A DNA stretch of 64,000 nucleotides from UBA5009 sp038043185 (GTDB lineage Bacteria; Bdellovibrionota; Bdellovibrionia; Bdellovibrionales; Bdellovibrionaceae). Location of the stretch: positions 14,015 to 78,014 of the forward strand of contig JBBTCO010000019.1 in NCBI GenBank assembly GCA_038043185.1. Direction: 5' to 3'. The notes below the pieces were generated by a model. The model was given only the letters and a program-made list of their open reading frames with translations, searched no databases and was not told the DNA's origin. Below, in pieces: positions 26,955-35,639 of the stretch (positions are counted from its first letter, which is position 1; each line of letters opens with the position of its first letter). The translations under genes and the position numbers were made by a program.

Positions 26955-28583
26955 ATGAAGAATAAATTAATTTCGGGTGTTTGTTTGGGTGTAATTTTAA
27001 TCGCTGCCTATGCGGCTCAGGCGGCAATTCCAAATGCCAATGCTCCAAAAGGGGGCATCATTAATTTAAATTATGAACAGGAACCTGCGTCGATTCATCC
27101 GATAACTTCGACGGATGGCTATGCTCAAGATATTCACGCATTAGCCTGTGATTCCTTACTTTCAAGAGATGCGACAACTTATGAATTTAAACCACGGATC
27201 GCCACTTCATGGGAAATTTCCAAAGATGGAAAGCAGTACACTTTTAAACTTCGTGACAATGTTTTTTTTCATGATGGAAAACCACTCACTGCTGAAGATG
27301 TGAAATTCACTTATGAAGCTTTTGTCGATCCTAAATTAGGAGCTGCTCACTGGAAGCCTTATTTTGAGGGAATTACGAAAGTGGAAGTGGTCGATGCAAA
27401 AACAGTGCGTTTTACTGTTAAAGATACTTATTTCAATAATTTTAACATTGCTGCGGGAACAGTTATTTTGCCGAAACATGTTTATGGAGATGTGGAAAAA
27501 TCAAAAAAATTAAATCGTTCTTTTGTTTGCGTGGGTCCCTACAAACTTGACAACTTTGATCGGGGTCAAATTTTAGTTTTGAAAAAAGATCCGCAGTGGT
27601 TTGGCAATACGGCACCTGAATGGAAAGGATTTAATAATTTCAGTCAAATTAATGTTCGTTTTTACAAAGATGAGACTGTGCAAATTGAAAGAATTAAAAA
27701 AGGCGATGTGGATTATTTATTATGGGCGAATCCCGAAGCCTTCATGAAAAAAGCTGTTGGTCCCGAGTGGGGCAAAAAAGTATTTAAATACAAGGCCGAA
27801 AATAAAGTTCCAAAAGGCTATGGATTTATCGCCTGGAATCTTCGCAAACCTTTATTTCAAGAAAAAAATGTTCGCATTGCTTTGGCTCATTTGGCCAATC
27901 GTCCCGAGATGAATAAAAAATTCCGTTATGGAATGTCGGATCTTGTGGGCGCACCTATTTATTCGAGCAGTGATTATGCACCTGCAGTGAAACCTATTTC
28001 TTTTGATCCGCCAAAAGCGCGCGAATTATTAACTCAAGCCGGGTGGGCTGATACAGATAAAGATGGAATTTTAGATAAAGTTGTAGATGGTAAAAAAACC
28101 AATTTTCAATTTACCTTAAGTTATGCGGCGAAAGAAAATGAAAAATATTGGACGATGTACAAAGAGGATTTGAAAAAAGTCGGCATCATTATGGATTTGA
28201 ACTTTTTAGAATGGAATACTTTTATTAAACAAACCGATGATGGAACCTTTGACGCATTAACAATGCGCTGGGGCTCGGGCTCGGTGGATCCTGATCCTAA
28301 ACAAGTTTGGCATTCGGCTTCCGCAGAAAAAGGCGGTTCTAACTTTATTAATTATAAAAATGCTGAAGTGGATAAGCTGATTGATGAAGGCCGTATGACT
28401 TTGGATAAACCAAAGCGCATAGTTTTGTTGAAAAAAGCTTATGAAAAAATAGCGGAAGATGCGCCGTATTTATTTCTTTTTTCAGACCGTTATCAATTTT
28501 ATGCAACAACAGCTAAAATTGCAAAACCTGGTGATACTTTTATTTTTGATTTGGGTATCGATACTTGGTGGATGAAACCGTAA
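26955..28583 (+). CDS. Peptide ABC transporter substrate-binding protein (SBP_bac_5)
   Basis: 542 residues with a signal peptide (ends AAQA, about residue 23). SBP_bac_5 domain marks: EPASIHPIT, YTFKLRDNVFFHDGKPLTAEDVKFTYEAF-type region (about 95-120) and ARELLTQAGW. Such proteins bind oligopeptides in the periplasm; the sequence style is close to YejA-type binding proteins. RBS AAAGGA precedes the ATG. First of three adjacent transporter genes. Confidence 0.92.
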   Translation: MKNKLISGVCLGVILIAAYAAQAAIPNANAPKGGIINLNYEQEPASIHPITSTDGYAQDIHALACDSLLSRDATTYEFKPRIATSWEISKDGKQYTFKLRDNVFFHDGKPLTAEDVKFTYEAFVDPKLGAAHWKPYFEGITKVEVVDAKTVRFTVKDTYFNNFNIAAGTVILPKHVYGDVEKSKKLNRSFVCVGPYKLDNFDRGQILVLKKDPQWFGNTAPEWKGFNNFSQINVRFYKDETVQIERIKKGDVDYLLWANPEAFMKKAVGPEWGKKVFKYKAENKVPKGYGFIAWNLRKPLFQEKNVRIALAHLANRPEMNKKFRYGMSDLVGAPIYSSSDYAPAVKPISFDPPKARELLTQAGWADTDKDGILDKVVDGKKTNFQFTLSYAAKENEKYWTMYKEDLKKVGIIMDLNFLEWNTFIKQTDDGTFDALTMRWGSGSVDPDPKQVWHSASAEKGGSNFINYKNAEVDKLIDEGRMTLDKPKRIVLLKKAYEKIAEDAPYLFLFSDRYQFYATTAKIAKPGDTFIFDLGIDTWWMKP

Positions 28584-28592
28584 GGGACAAAA

Positions 28593-29600
28593 GTGCTCGC
28601 CTATTTTTTTCGCAGGATATTCTTGATGATCCCAACTTTTTTTGGGATCACGCTGGCGACTTTCATTTTAATCAATTTAGCTCCTGGCAGTCCCATTGAG
28701 CAGCAAATTCAAAGAATCCGATTCGGCCAAGGTTCAAAATCTTCAAATGCTGTGGTCAATCAGGAAGTGATCGATGCACTTAACAAGCAATATGGTTTTG
28801 ATAAACCTATATCAACGCGATATTGGATTTGGCTGAAGAATTTATCTCGACTGGATTTTGGCGAAAGCTTCACTTATCAAGAACCTGTCTTGGACGTGAT
28901 CTTAAGTAAATTTCCAGTCTCACTTCAGTTTGGTTTGGCCTCGTTAATTTTAACTTATATTGTGTGCATTCCGTTGGGGGTGATTAAGGCCCTAAAAGCA
29001 GGCCAAAGTTTTGATCGGATTTCAGGACTGCTATTGTATTTTTCTTATTCGATTCCCAGTTTAATTTTAGGGATTTTTTTAATCGTGTTTTTTGCGGGTA
29101 GTAATTATTTTAGTTGGTTTCCCATCGGTGGTCTTAAATCCGATGACTATGAAAGTTTCACAACTTTGCAAAAATTTACAGATCGTGCCCATCATTTTGT
29201 CTTGCCTTTAATTTGTTACATGGTCGGTAGTTTTACCGAACTCACCATGGTGATGAGAAACTCTATGTTAGATGTTATTAAATCGGATTACATTCGCACC
29301 GCAAGAGCCAAGGGACTTCCCGAAAGACTTATTGTTTTTAAGCATGCTTTAAAAAATTCTTTGATTCCAATTGCTACGGGTCTCAGTGGATTTTTTGCTA
29401 TTTTCCTTGCCGGCTCTATTATTATCGAAAGCATATTTAATTTGGATGGCATTGGTTTGTTAGCTTACTCCTCAATTTCTTCTCGGGATTACAATGTCAT
29501 CATGGGTTTGACGTTTTTAAGTTCCCTGGTTTTAATGTTCGGAAAAATATTTAGTGATTTAGTTTATGTGATGATTGATCCACGTATTGATTTTAAATAA
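28593..29600 (+). CDS. Peptide ABC transporter permease (YejB/DppB-like)
   Basis: 335 residues, start GTG at 28593 with AGGGA upstream. Six membrane helices; the N-terminal FFRRIFLMIPTFFGITLATF is typical of DppB/OppB/YejB permeases, and the coupling EAA-like loop is RTARAKGLPERLIVFKHALKN (about 231-251). Forms the inner-membrane channel with the next gene product. Confidence 0.93.
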   Translation: MLAYFFRRIFLMIPTFFGITLATFILINLAPGSPIEQQIQRIRFGQGSKSSNAVVNQEVIDALNKQYGFDKPISTRYWIWLKNLSRLDFGESFTYQEPVLDVILSKFPVSLQFGLASLILTYIVCIPLGVIKALKAGQSFDRISGLLLYFSYSIPSLILGIFLIVFFAGSNYFSWFPIGGLKSDDYESFTTLQKFTDRAHHFVLPLICYMVGSFTELTMVMRNSMLDVIKSDYIRTARAKGLPERLIVFKHALKNSLIPIATGLSGFFAIFLAGSIIIESIFNLDGIGLLAYSSISSRDYNVIMGLTFLSSLVLMFGKIFSDLVYVMIDPRIDFK

Positions 29601-29609
29601 GGATTGGAT

Positions 29610-30635
29610 TTGACGTTCGCTATCGAAGCTTTGATAAAAAATGAACTGACTCTTCGACGTTATCGAAGATTTAAAAAAGATAAAATTGCGGTATTTTCTT
29701 GTTTGGTGTTATCTCTTTTTTTCTTTTTAAGCTTAACAGCGGAATTTTGGTCAAATAGCAAGCCCCACTTCATGAAATACCAAGGAGTTTATTATGCTCC
29801 TTTATTTTTTAATTATCACCCTAGCCTATTTGGACGCGCGGATATTATGGTCATGGACTATCGGGATCTGGAATTCAAAGCTGAGGATTGGGCGATGTGG
29901 CCTTTGATTCAATGGGATCCTTATGAAAGCAATAAGTCACTGGAAAATTATCCGGCACCGCCTTCGCGAGTGAACTGGCTCGGCACCGATGATCGCGGAC
30001 GTGATGTTCTATCTCGTCTACTTTTTGGACTGCGTTTCACTTTGGCTTACGCCATTGGCAGTTGGGCTTTGACTTATCTTATTGGTGTGTTGATTGGCTC
30101 ATTGATGGGATATTTTGGCGGTTGGCTGGATTTAGTTGGCTCGCGTATGATTGAAGTTATTGAAACCATGCCAAGATTAATTATTTTAATCACGATGATT
30201 TCCATTTTTGAACCCAGTTTGCCGATGTTGATTTGTTTCACAGTGATCTTTGATTGGACAATGATCTCGGCTTATATGAGGGGACAGTTTTTGAGCCTTC
30301 GCAATCGAGAGTTTGTTGAAGCTGCAAGAGCTATTGGTGCGGGCCACACCAGAATTATGTTTAAGCATATTTTTCCAAACGCTTTGACTCCAATTGTGAC
30401 TTTCGCGCCATTTACAATTGCTGCCAATGTCAGTTCGCTAGCTGTATTGGACTTCTTAGGCTTGGGCTTGAGGCCGCCGACTCCCAGTTGGGGTGAGTTA
30501 TTGATTCAGGCACAGAAGTATTTTACTACGGCGGAATGGTTGGTTTGGGCGCCGTCGGGGGTTTTGTTGATAACCCTGACTCTGCTTATTAACATTGGCC
30601 TTGCGACTCGCGATGCTTTTGATTCTAAAGCATGA
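29610..30635 (+). CDS. Peptide ABC transporter permease (YejE/DppC-like)
   Basis: About 341 residues. Start TTG at 29610, spaced 6 nt after AAGGA; the TTG at 29604 lies too close to that RBS. N-terminal segment RRYRRFKKDKIAVFS before the first helix, a large periplasmic loop with WLGTDDRGRDVLSRLLFG (the YejE/DppC hallmark), and coupling loop EAARAIGAGHTRIMFKHIFPN. No ATPase gene follows; two suitable ATPases lie at 47.4-49.4 kb. Confidence 0.92.
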   Translation: MTFAIEALIKNELTLRRYRRFKKDKIAVFSCLVLSLFFFLSLTAEFWSNSKPHFMKYQGVYYAPLFFNYHPSLFGRADIMVMDYRDLEFKAEDWAMWPLIQWDPYESNKSLENYPAPPSRVNWLGTDDRGRDVLSRLLFGLRFTLAYAIGSWALTYLIGVLIGSLMGYFGGWLDLVGSRMIEVIETMPRLIILITMISIFEPSLPMLICFTVIFDWTMISAYMRGQFLSLRNREFVEAARAIGAGHTRIMFKHIFPNALTPIVTFAPFTIAANVSSLAVLDFLGLGLRPPTPSWGELLIQAQKYFTTAEWLVWAPSGVLLITLTLLINIGLATRDAFDSKA

Positions 30636-30645
30636 GCGTGCCTAG

Positions 30646-30750
30646 TTTAAATTCCAAAGGCCGGCGTTCTCCTCCCTCGGTCTCCCTGCGACGCACAGGA
30701 AGTGCGCCTCAGTCGCCTCGGTCGTGCGGCCTTGGCCTTTGGAATTTAAA
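30646..30750. repeat. Large inverted repeat B with conserved hairpin core
   Basis: Arms 30646-30662 and 30734-30750 pair perfectly over 17 bp, with further imperfect pairing inside. The interior holds the hairpin CGCAC-AGGAA-GTGCG at 30692-30706. The element lies between the convergent permease gene and the ada frame, so it may also terminate both. It is a sister copy of element C: arms and core align, C lacking about 11 nt between core hairpin and right half. Confidence 0.85.
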
Positions 30751-30806
30751 TACGGCTGTGGGAGAACGGGGAATGAATACAAAAATGAAAACGGGGACGG
30801 GTGAGA

Positions 30807-31850
30807 TTATTTTTGTTGTTCCAGGTCGAGAAGGAATTTTTTGCGGGCGAGGCCACCGCCGTAACCGACCAGTTGGCCGGTTGAGCCGATGACCCGGTGG
30901 CAAGGAATGATGATTTAGATGCGATTTTCGCCGTTGACTTTGGCCACAGCGCGCACAGCCTTGGGGTTTCCGATAGCAATAGCTTGTTCTTTGTAGGAGC
31001 GAGTTTGTCCATAGGAAATAGTTTTGAGTTGATTCCAGACTTTATTTTGGAATTCAGTTCCTGGAGTTGCGAGGGGAAGATTGAACTGAGTGCGTTTTTT
31101 ATCGAAGTATTCTTTCAGCTGTCTTTGCAGTTGTTGGATATGAGAATTTAACGAAGTCACTAGCGGTGCTTGAAATTTTTTTTGTAAGATTTTGAGTTGG
31201 GTTTCCATCATTCTTCGATCGGTAAACTCAAGTAAACAAATTCCTTCTTTAACTGAAGCCGCAATCATGGGGCCGATCGGTGTTAGAATTTGATAGACAT
31301 GAATTATATTTTTGTTAGTTACCTGACTGGGATTTGCGCCTGTGAGTTTTTTGAAAGCTTCATTAAATCCACTGAGCGAATCATAGCCATGATTGAATGC
31401 TGTATCGATCACTTTTCCTCCTTCAGTTAAATGGCCAAAAGATTGACCCACTCGTAAGGATCTTAAATAAGCTTGAAATGTCATTTGATGATTTTTTTTA
31501 AACCAACGTCGGACTCGATTGGGATCGATTCCTAAGTTACGAATTTTAAAATCATTCATTCTTACTGTAGGATCTCTGTTCACTTCATCCGTAAGTGTTT
31601 TCATCCAAATGGGAAAATCCCCTTTTGGAAGTAGAGGTGAGCAAACCTTGCAGGGTCTATAGCCTCTGAGTAAAGCTTCTTTAGCTGTGGAAAAATAATC
31701 TACATTTTCTGGTTTAGGTTTTCGTGCTGTGCAAGAAGGGCGACAAAAAATTCCCGTGGTTTTCACACCAACAAAAAAGATTCCTTCATAAGATTTGTCC
31801 TTATTGAGAAGTGCTTTGTACATGATGTTTTTGGATAAATTTGTTTTCAC
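30807..31850 (-). pseudogene. ada: ada-type methyltransferase/regulator interrupted by in-frame TAA
   Basis: The frame has three Ada parts. The N-terminal zinc-type methylphosphotriester domain has Cys in FCRPSC and PCKVC. An AraC-like helix-turn-helix follows (about 90-175). The O6-methylguanine methyltransferase domain comes last. A TAA at 30915-30917 (codon 312) interrupts the last domain after NGENRI. The same frame continues IIIPCHRVIG, with the alkyl-acceptor Cys, then YGGGLARKKFLL, and ends at 30807. The 311-residue product would keep the sensor and DNA-binding parts but lack the acceptor Cys. Nonsense mutation, sequencing error or readthrough are possible. Confidence 0.87.
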
Positions 31851-31901
31851 CAGAAGAGGTTTAGGCCAAAGTTTTCAGTCTCACAACCGAAAACTTGTCA
31901 T

Positions 31902-32627
31902 TTAATTATGATAAATGAAATCGTTCATCGAGTTCTGGGCTTGATTTGTCGGTATTGTGAAGACGGCGATTTGATTATAGAACTGTTCGTAGTGTTTCAT
32001 GACTTTGGTAGAATATTTTCGGGGAAGAGAATCATTTCCAACAAGTTTTTTCAGTTTTCCGGGACCGACGTTGTAGGCAGAGAGGTACTTATCGGCGCGT
32101 CCTTCAAAGTGATCACGCAGAAAAGCAATATAAGCAACGCCAATTTTTACATTTTGAATCGGATCGTATAAAGACTTGCGACCTTTCCATTTGATATTTT
32201 CTTTTTTCGAAATCCATTCAGCCGTTTCAGGACGAATTTGCATCAGGCCAATTTCCCCGACAGTTCCCACTGCTGAAGGATTAAAATTACTTTCAGTTTG
32301 AATAATAGCTAAAATAAATGCGGGATCAAAATCATGCTTTTGCGCCTGCTTGATAAGCATTTGCGCAATTTTTCCAGATTTTTTCATATATTTTTTTGGC
32401 AAAGAGGATTGAATTTTATTCATCAAATGAACATTCAGATAATTTAGCCCTTCACTTTGTGAGACAATACTTTTTTTATAATATTTTCCAAGTAATTCCT
32501 TAGCATGAAGCACTCGCATTTCTTCATTCACTTCATGAAGCTTTACTTTGGATATTCCTGGAAACGCAAAGTTCTGAAAGCACAGGATCATTGGTAATAG
32601 TAGCAAACTGTATCGTAACTGATTCAT
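31902..32627 (-). CDS. Soluble lytic transglycosylase-like protein (SLT domain)
   Basis: About 241 residues from ATG 32627, chosen because GAGGT lies just upstream and a signal peptide (to about residue 23) starts there; the frame is open to 32723. SLT domain with catalytic Glu112 in IIQTESNF, then GEIGLMQI, and AYNVGPG near the C-terminus. It cleaves the MurNAc-GlcNAc bond of peptidoglycan in the periplasm. Its upstream region holds inverted repeat D, with another transglycosylase-like gene on the far side. Confidence 0.9.
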   Translation of the reverse strand: MNQLRYSLLLLPMILCFQNFAFPGISKVKLHEVNEEMRVLHAKELLGKYYKKSIVSQSEGLNYLNVHLMNKIQSSLPKKYMKKSGKIAQMLIKQAQKHDFDPAFILAIIQTESNFNPSAVGTVGEIGLMQIRPETAEWISKKENIKWKGRKSLYDPIQNVKIGVAYIAFLRDHFEGRADKYLSAYNVGPGKLKKLVGNDSLPRKYSTKVMKHYEQFYNQIAVFTIPTNQAQNSMNDFIYHN

Positions 32628-32776
32628 TTTAACCTCAAGAATAGTTATTACAAAGGACGTGCCACGAGACAGTTGCATTTTTACATGAATTTCCTGGGTA
32701 TTTTCAGATTGGGATTGTTTCAAAATGAGTCAAGGGACGTATCCAGTAAGCAGGTGTCTAATTTTTGATGTCTATG

Positions 32777-32890
32777 TTGATTTTAAAGTAGGTTATTCCC
32801 TCTCTAAGAGCTCACCATCCATGGTTGCCGGCTCTCGCCCTCCTGGCTCGCCGAGGCTCTTAGAGAGGGAATAACCTACTTTAAAATCAA
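32777..32890. repeat. Large inverted repeat D: perfect 35-bp arms, 44-nt loop
   Basis: Bases 32777-32811 and 32856-32890 are exact reverse complements; pairing extends outside as TGTCT after three mismatches (32769-32773 with 32894-32898). The GC-rich loop holds ACCATCCATGGT (32814-32825) and GCCCTCCTGGC (32837-32847), which resemble the CATCC cores of element A. It fills the 349-nt gap between two divergent transglycosylase-like genes, so a terminator role alone does not explain it. Confidence 0.9.
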
Positions 32891-32976
32891 ATAAGACACT
32901 CAAATTTAGAGTGTGGAGGGGGAGGAATACGAGGGAGGCTATTTGCGTTTTTTTTGGGAAGTGCCGATAGGGAGGT

Positions 32977-33741
32977 ATGGGAAGTTTAGGGTGTTTGTTT
33001 TTAATTTTTATTTTTTTGTTTGCTGGGGTCGTGGGGGCAAGAGGGAGACCCGTAGGGGTAGTGAAAACAACTGATCAGGTTAGAGCTTTGTATTGCTCTG
33101 GTGGTAACAAACAGAACTTGGGAGTCTTTGCTGAACAGATCGGTGAGATTCAAAAACATATTCATGATCCAGTTGGCGTGGAAGCTGCGCTGAATGAAAT
33201 TCGCGATAGTTTTAGTTTTTTTGATTATCCCGTATATGATGAGGGAAGTCGTGAGCTTGAAAAAATATGTCCTAAATTTTCCGACATGGATCGAAAGAAT
33301 AAAGAAAAATTTTGGATGAATTTTTGGCGGCAATTGGCGCAATTCGAATCCGCTGGCGAGATGACAACGGCGAAGGCCATTCATGGAGATGCTTGCGGAT
33401 ATTTGCAGCTACATTGTTTGCAAGAAGAGCGGGTAAGTGCTGTAAAAAAACCTAATCAAGAGAAGTGTATAGGAGATGTGCAAAGCAATAATTTGAGAGC
33501 GGGAGTAAATAGTTTTCGCTGTGGGATGGCGATGCTTCAACAACAAGTTGATGTTAGAGGTGAGATTTTCCCCTCTCGTGGAAAAAATGCTGTTTATTGG
33601 CAACCAATCAAAGAAACAAATAAAATGTACAAAAAAATTTGCAACTATAAAGCCTGTGGAAATACCGCTGCGAAATGCGACGAGCTTGTTCGTCAGCGGG
33701 AAAAAGAACTAGGCGTTAATCACTCGGGCTCTTCCAAATAA
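32977..33741 (+). CDS. Exported transglycosylase-like protein
   Basis: 254 residues with a signal peptide (hydrophobic 5-20). The middle part, FWRQLAQFESAGEM and then GDACGYLQLHC, recalls the SLT lysozyme-like catalytic Glu followed by G-x-x-Q-x, with NSFRCGMAMLQQQ further on. At least eight Cys suggest disulfides. Excellent RBS AGGGAGG 2 nt before the ATG. Its 3' end overlaps the convergent speA by 22 nt. Enzyme activity is inferred only. Confidence 0.62.
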   Translation: MGSLGCLFLIFIFLFAGVVGARGRPVGVVKTTDQVRALYCSGGNKQNLGVFAEQIGEIQKHIHDPVGVEAALNEIRDSFSFFDYPVYDEGSRELEKICPKFSDMDRKNKEKFWMNFWRQLAQFESAGEMTTAKAIHGDACGYLQLHCLQEERVSAVKKPNQEKCIGDVQSNNLRAGVNSFRCGMAMLQQQVDVRGEIFPSRGKNAVYWQPIKETNKMYKKICNYKACGNTAAKCDELVRQREKELGVNHSGSSK

Positions 33742-35627
33742 GTATAACCTGACAAACCTTCTTCGTAATGTTTGATAAGAAGTTTTGCTTCTTGTTTAGT
33801 GATGGTATTTTTTTGAATTCCATCCTCGGTGGCCATACGAACATTATCCACCATTTCATGGCGGGCGTACTGCACATACGAAAGAACTTCAGTCACGGTG
33901 TCGCCTGGAACATAATGATCGATGGTGTAGCCGGCATCGCTAATCGAAACGTGCACAGCATCGGTGTCGCCAAAAAGATTATGAAGATCTCCCAGAATTT
34001 CTTGGTAGGCTCCAGTTAAAAATACACCAAGGTAATATTGTTCGCCTTCGCGGTAATCATGAATTTGTAAAGTATCTTTGAATTTACCTGTTCTTGAATC
34101 AATAAACTTTTCGATTTTTCCGTCAGAGTCGCAGGTTAAATCAGCCAAAGTTCCTTCGCGAGCAGGTTCTTCGCTTAAACGATGAATTGGCATCACCGGG
34201 AAAAGTTGTCCCACGGCCCATGAATCGGGAACGCTTTGAAACACCGAAAAGTTACAAAAATAAGTATCACAGAGCTCTTGGCGAAGTGCAGTTTCAATTT
34301 CTTCCACATCCGGAGTCGTTTTTGCGATACTCAACATTTTTGTTGCGATCGCAAAGTACATGCTTTCGCACCAAGCGCGCTGTTCAAGACTCAAAACACC
34401 ATAGGTGAATAATTGCAAAGTTTCTTGTTTGGCTTGGGTCAAATCATTGAAGCACTCATTAATATTATCTTTATTAATTTTTTCATAAATATACTGAAGA
34501 TCTTGCATGATATTAGGATCTTTTTTACTCGAAGGTCTTGGGGGTTCCGGTTTGTGCAGATTATTCACACCAAGAATATTGAAAATAAGCACAGAGTGAT
34601 GGGCAACTAAAGCGCGGCCAGATTCAGTGACGATATTGGGATGAGGAATTCCTTTTTCATCACAAAGAGCTTGAAGAGTGGAAACGACGTCATTGGCGTA
34701 CTCTTGCTCGGAATAATTAATTGAGCTATCGCTTTGACCAGTGCCATCATAGTCAACTCCAAGACCACCACCGACATCGATGTATTTCAGGCTTACGCCC
34801 ATGGCGTGAAGTTCACAGTAAAAACGGGCCCCTTCTTTCAGAGAAGATTTAATACTTTGAATGGAGGGGACTTGCGAACCGATATGGAAATGTAAAAGTT
34901 CCAAACAATCCAGCATATTTTCTTTTTTCAAAAACTCAATGCCTTCAACAATTTCAACTGTGCTAAGACCAAATTTTGAACGAGCACCCGAAGAATCCAC
35001 CCATTTTCCAGCGCCTTGAGTGGAAAGTTTAGCGCGAAAGCCAATTTTAGGACGAGTATTGAATTTTTTTGCGGCATTGATGATTAAATTTAATTCTTCT
35101 TTTCGATCAACGACGATGATGGTTTTTCTTCCCAACTTTTGGGAAAGGATTGCTGTTTCAATGTATTCGACGTCTTTGAAGCCATTGCAGACAATCACAG
35201 CATCTTCAGAACTCATCAAGGCCAATACCACCAAGAGTTCGGGTTTCGATCCGCATTCTAGTCCGAGTTTTAAATCTTTTCCAAAACGGACAAGCTCTTG
35301 AACCAGATGTTTTTGTTGATTTACTTTGATTGGATAAACGCCACAGTACTGGCCTTTGTAACCATGTTCAGAAAAAGCTTTCTGAAAACAATTGTGCAAA
35401 AGCTCAACACGAGCTTTGATGATATTTGGAAATCGAATCATGATGGGAACACGAATTCCTCGGTCAAGAAGATCTTGAGTCAATTCATAAAGATCAACCG
35501 ACGCACCTTTGTTGGCACCTTCGGGAGTGATTTGCACATGGCCTTGGGAATTGATGTGAAAAAATCCACTCCCCCAATTATTGATTCCATAAAGCTCAGC
35601 GCTTTTTTCAGGACTCCAATCGGACAT
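33720..35627 (-). CDS. speA: Biosynthetic arginine decarboxylase
   Basis: 635 residues, full length for SpeA. PLP-binding Lys101 in YPIKVNQ, the glycine-rich DVGGGLGVDYDGT phosphate loop, and the C-terminal DNVRMATEDGIQ. Converts arginine to agmatine, the first step of putrescine synthesis; speB at 25.7 kb can supply the next step. RBS GGAGG precedes the ATG. Lies 12 nt downstream of leuS on the same strand. Confidence 0.96.
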   Translation of the reverse strand: MSDWSPEKSAELYGINNWGSGFFHINSQGHVQITPEGANKGASVDLYELTQDLLDRGIRVPIMIRFPNIIKARVELLHNCFQKAFSEHGYKGQYCGVYPIKVNQQKHLVQELVRFGKDLKLGLECGSKPELLVVLALMSSEDAVIVCNGFKDVEYIETAILSQKLGRKTIIVVDRKEELNLIINAAKKFNTRPKIGFRAKLSTQGAGKWVDSSGARSKFGLSTVEIVEGIEFLKKENMLDCLELLHFHIGSQVPSIQSIKSSLKEGARFYCELHAMGVSLKYIDVGGGLGVDYDGTGQSDSSINYSEQEYANDVVSTLQALCDEKGIPHPNIVTESGRALVAHHSVLIFNILGVNNLHKPEPPRPSSKKDPNIMQDLQYIYEKINKDNINECFNDLTQAKQETLQLFTYGVLSLEQRAWCESMYFAIATKMLSIAKTTPDVEEIETALRQELCDTYFCNFSVFQSVPDSWAVGQLFPVMPIHRLSEEPAREGTLADLTCDSDGKIEKFIDSRTGKFKDTLQIHDYREGEQYYLGVFLTGAYQEILGDLHNLFGDTDAVHVSISDAGYTIDHYVPGDTVTEVLSYVQYARHEMVDNVRMATEDGIQKNTITKQEAKLLIKHYEEGLSGYTYLEEPE

Positions 35628-35639
35628 TATCGACCTCCA

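Noticed and set aside
16766..31850. Reassigned UAA codon in this genome
   Set aside because: Many intact genes here end normally at TAA, so the two internal TAA codons are better explained as mutation, error or local readthrough.
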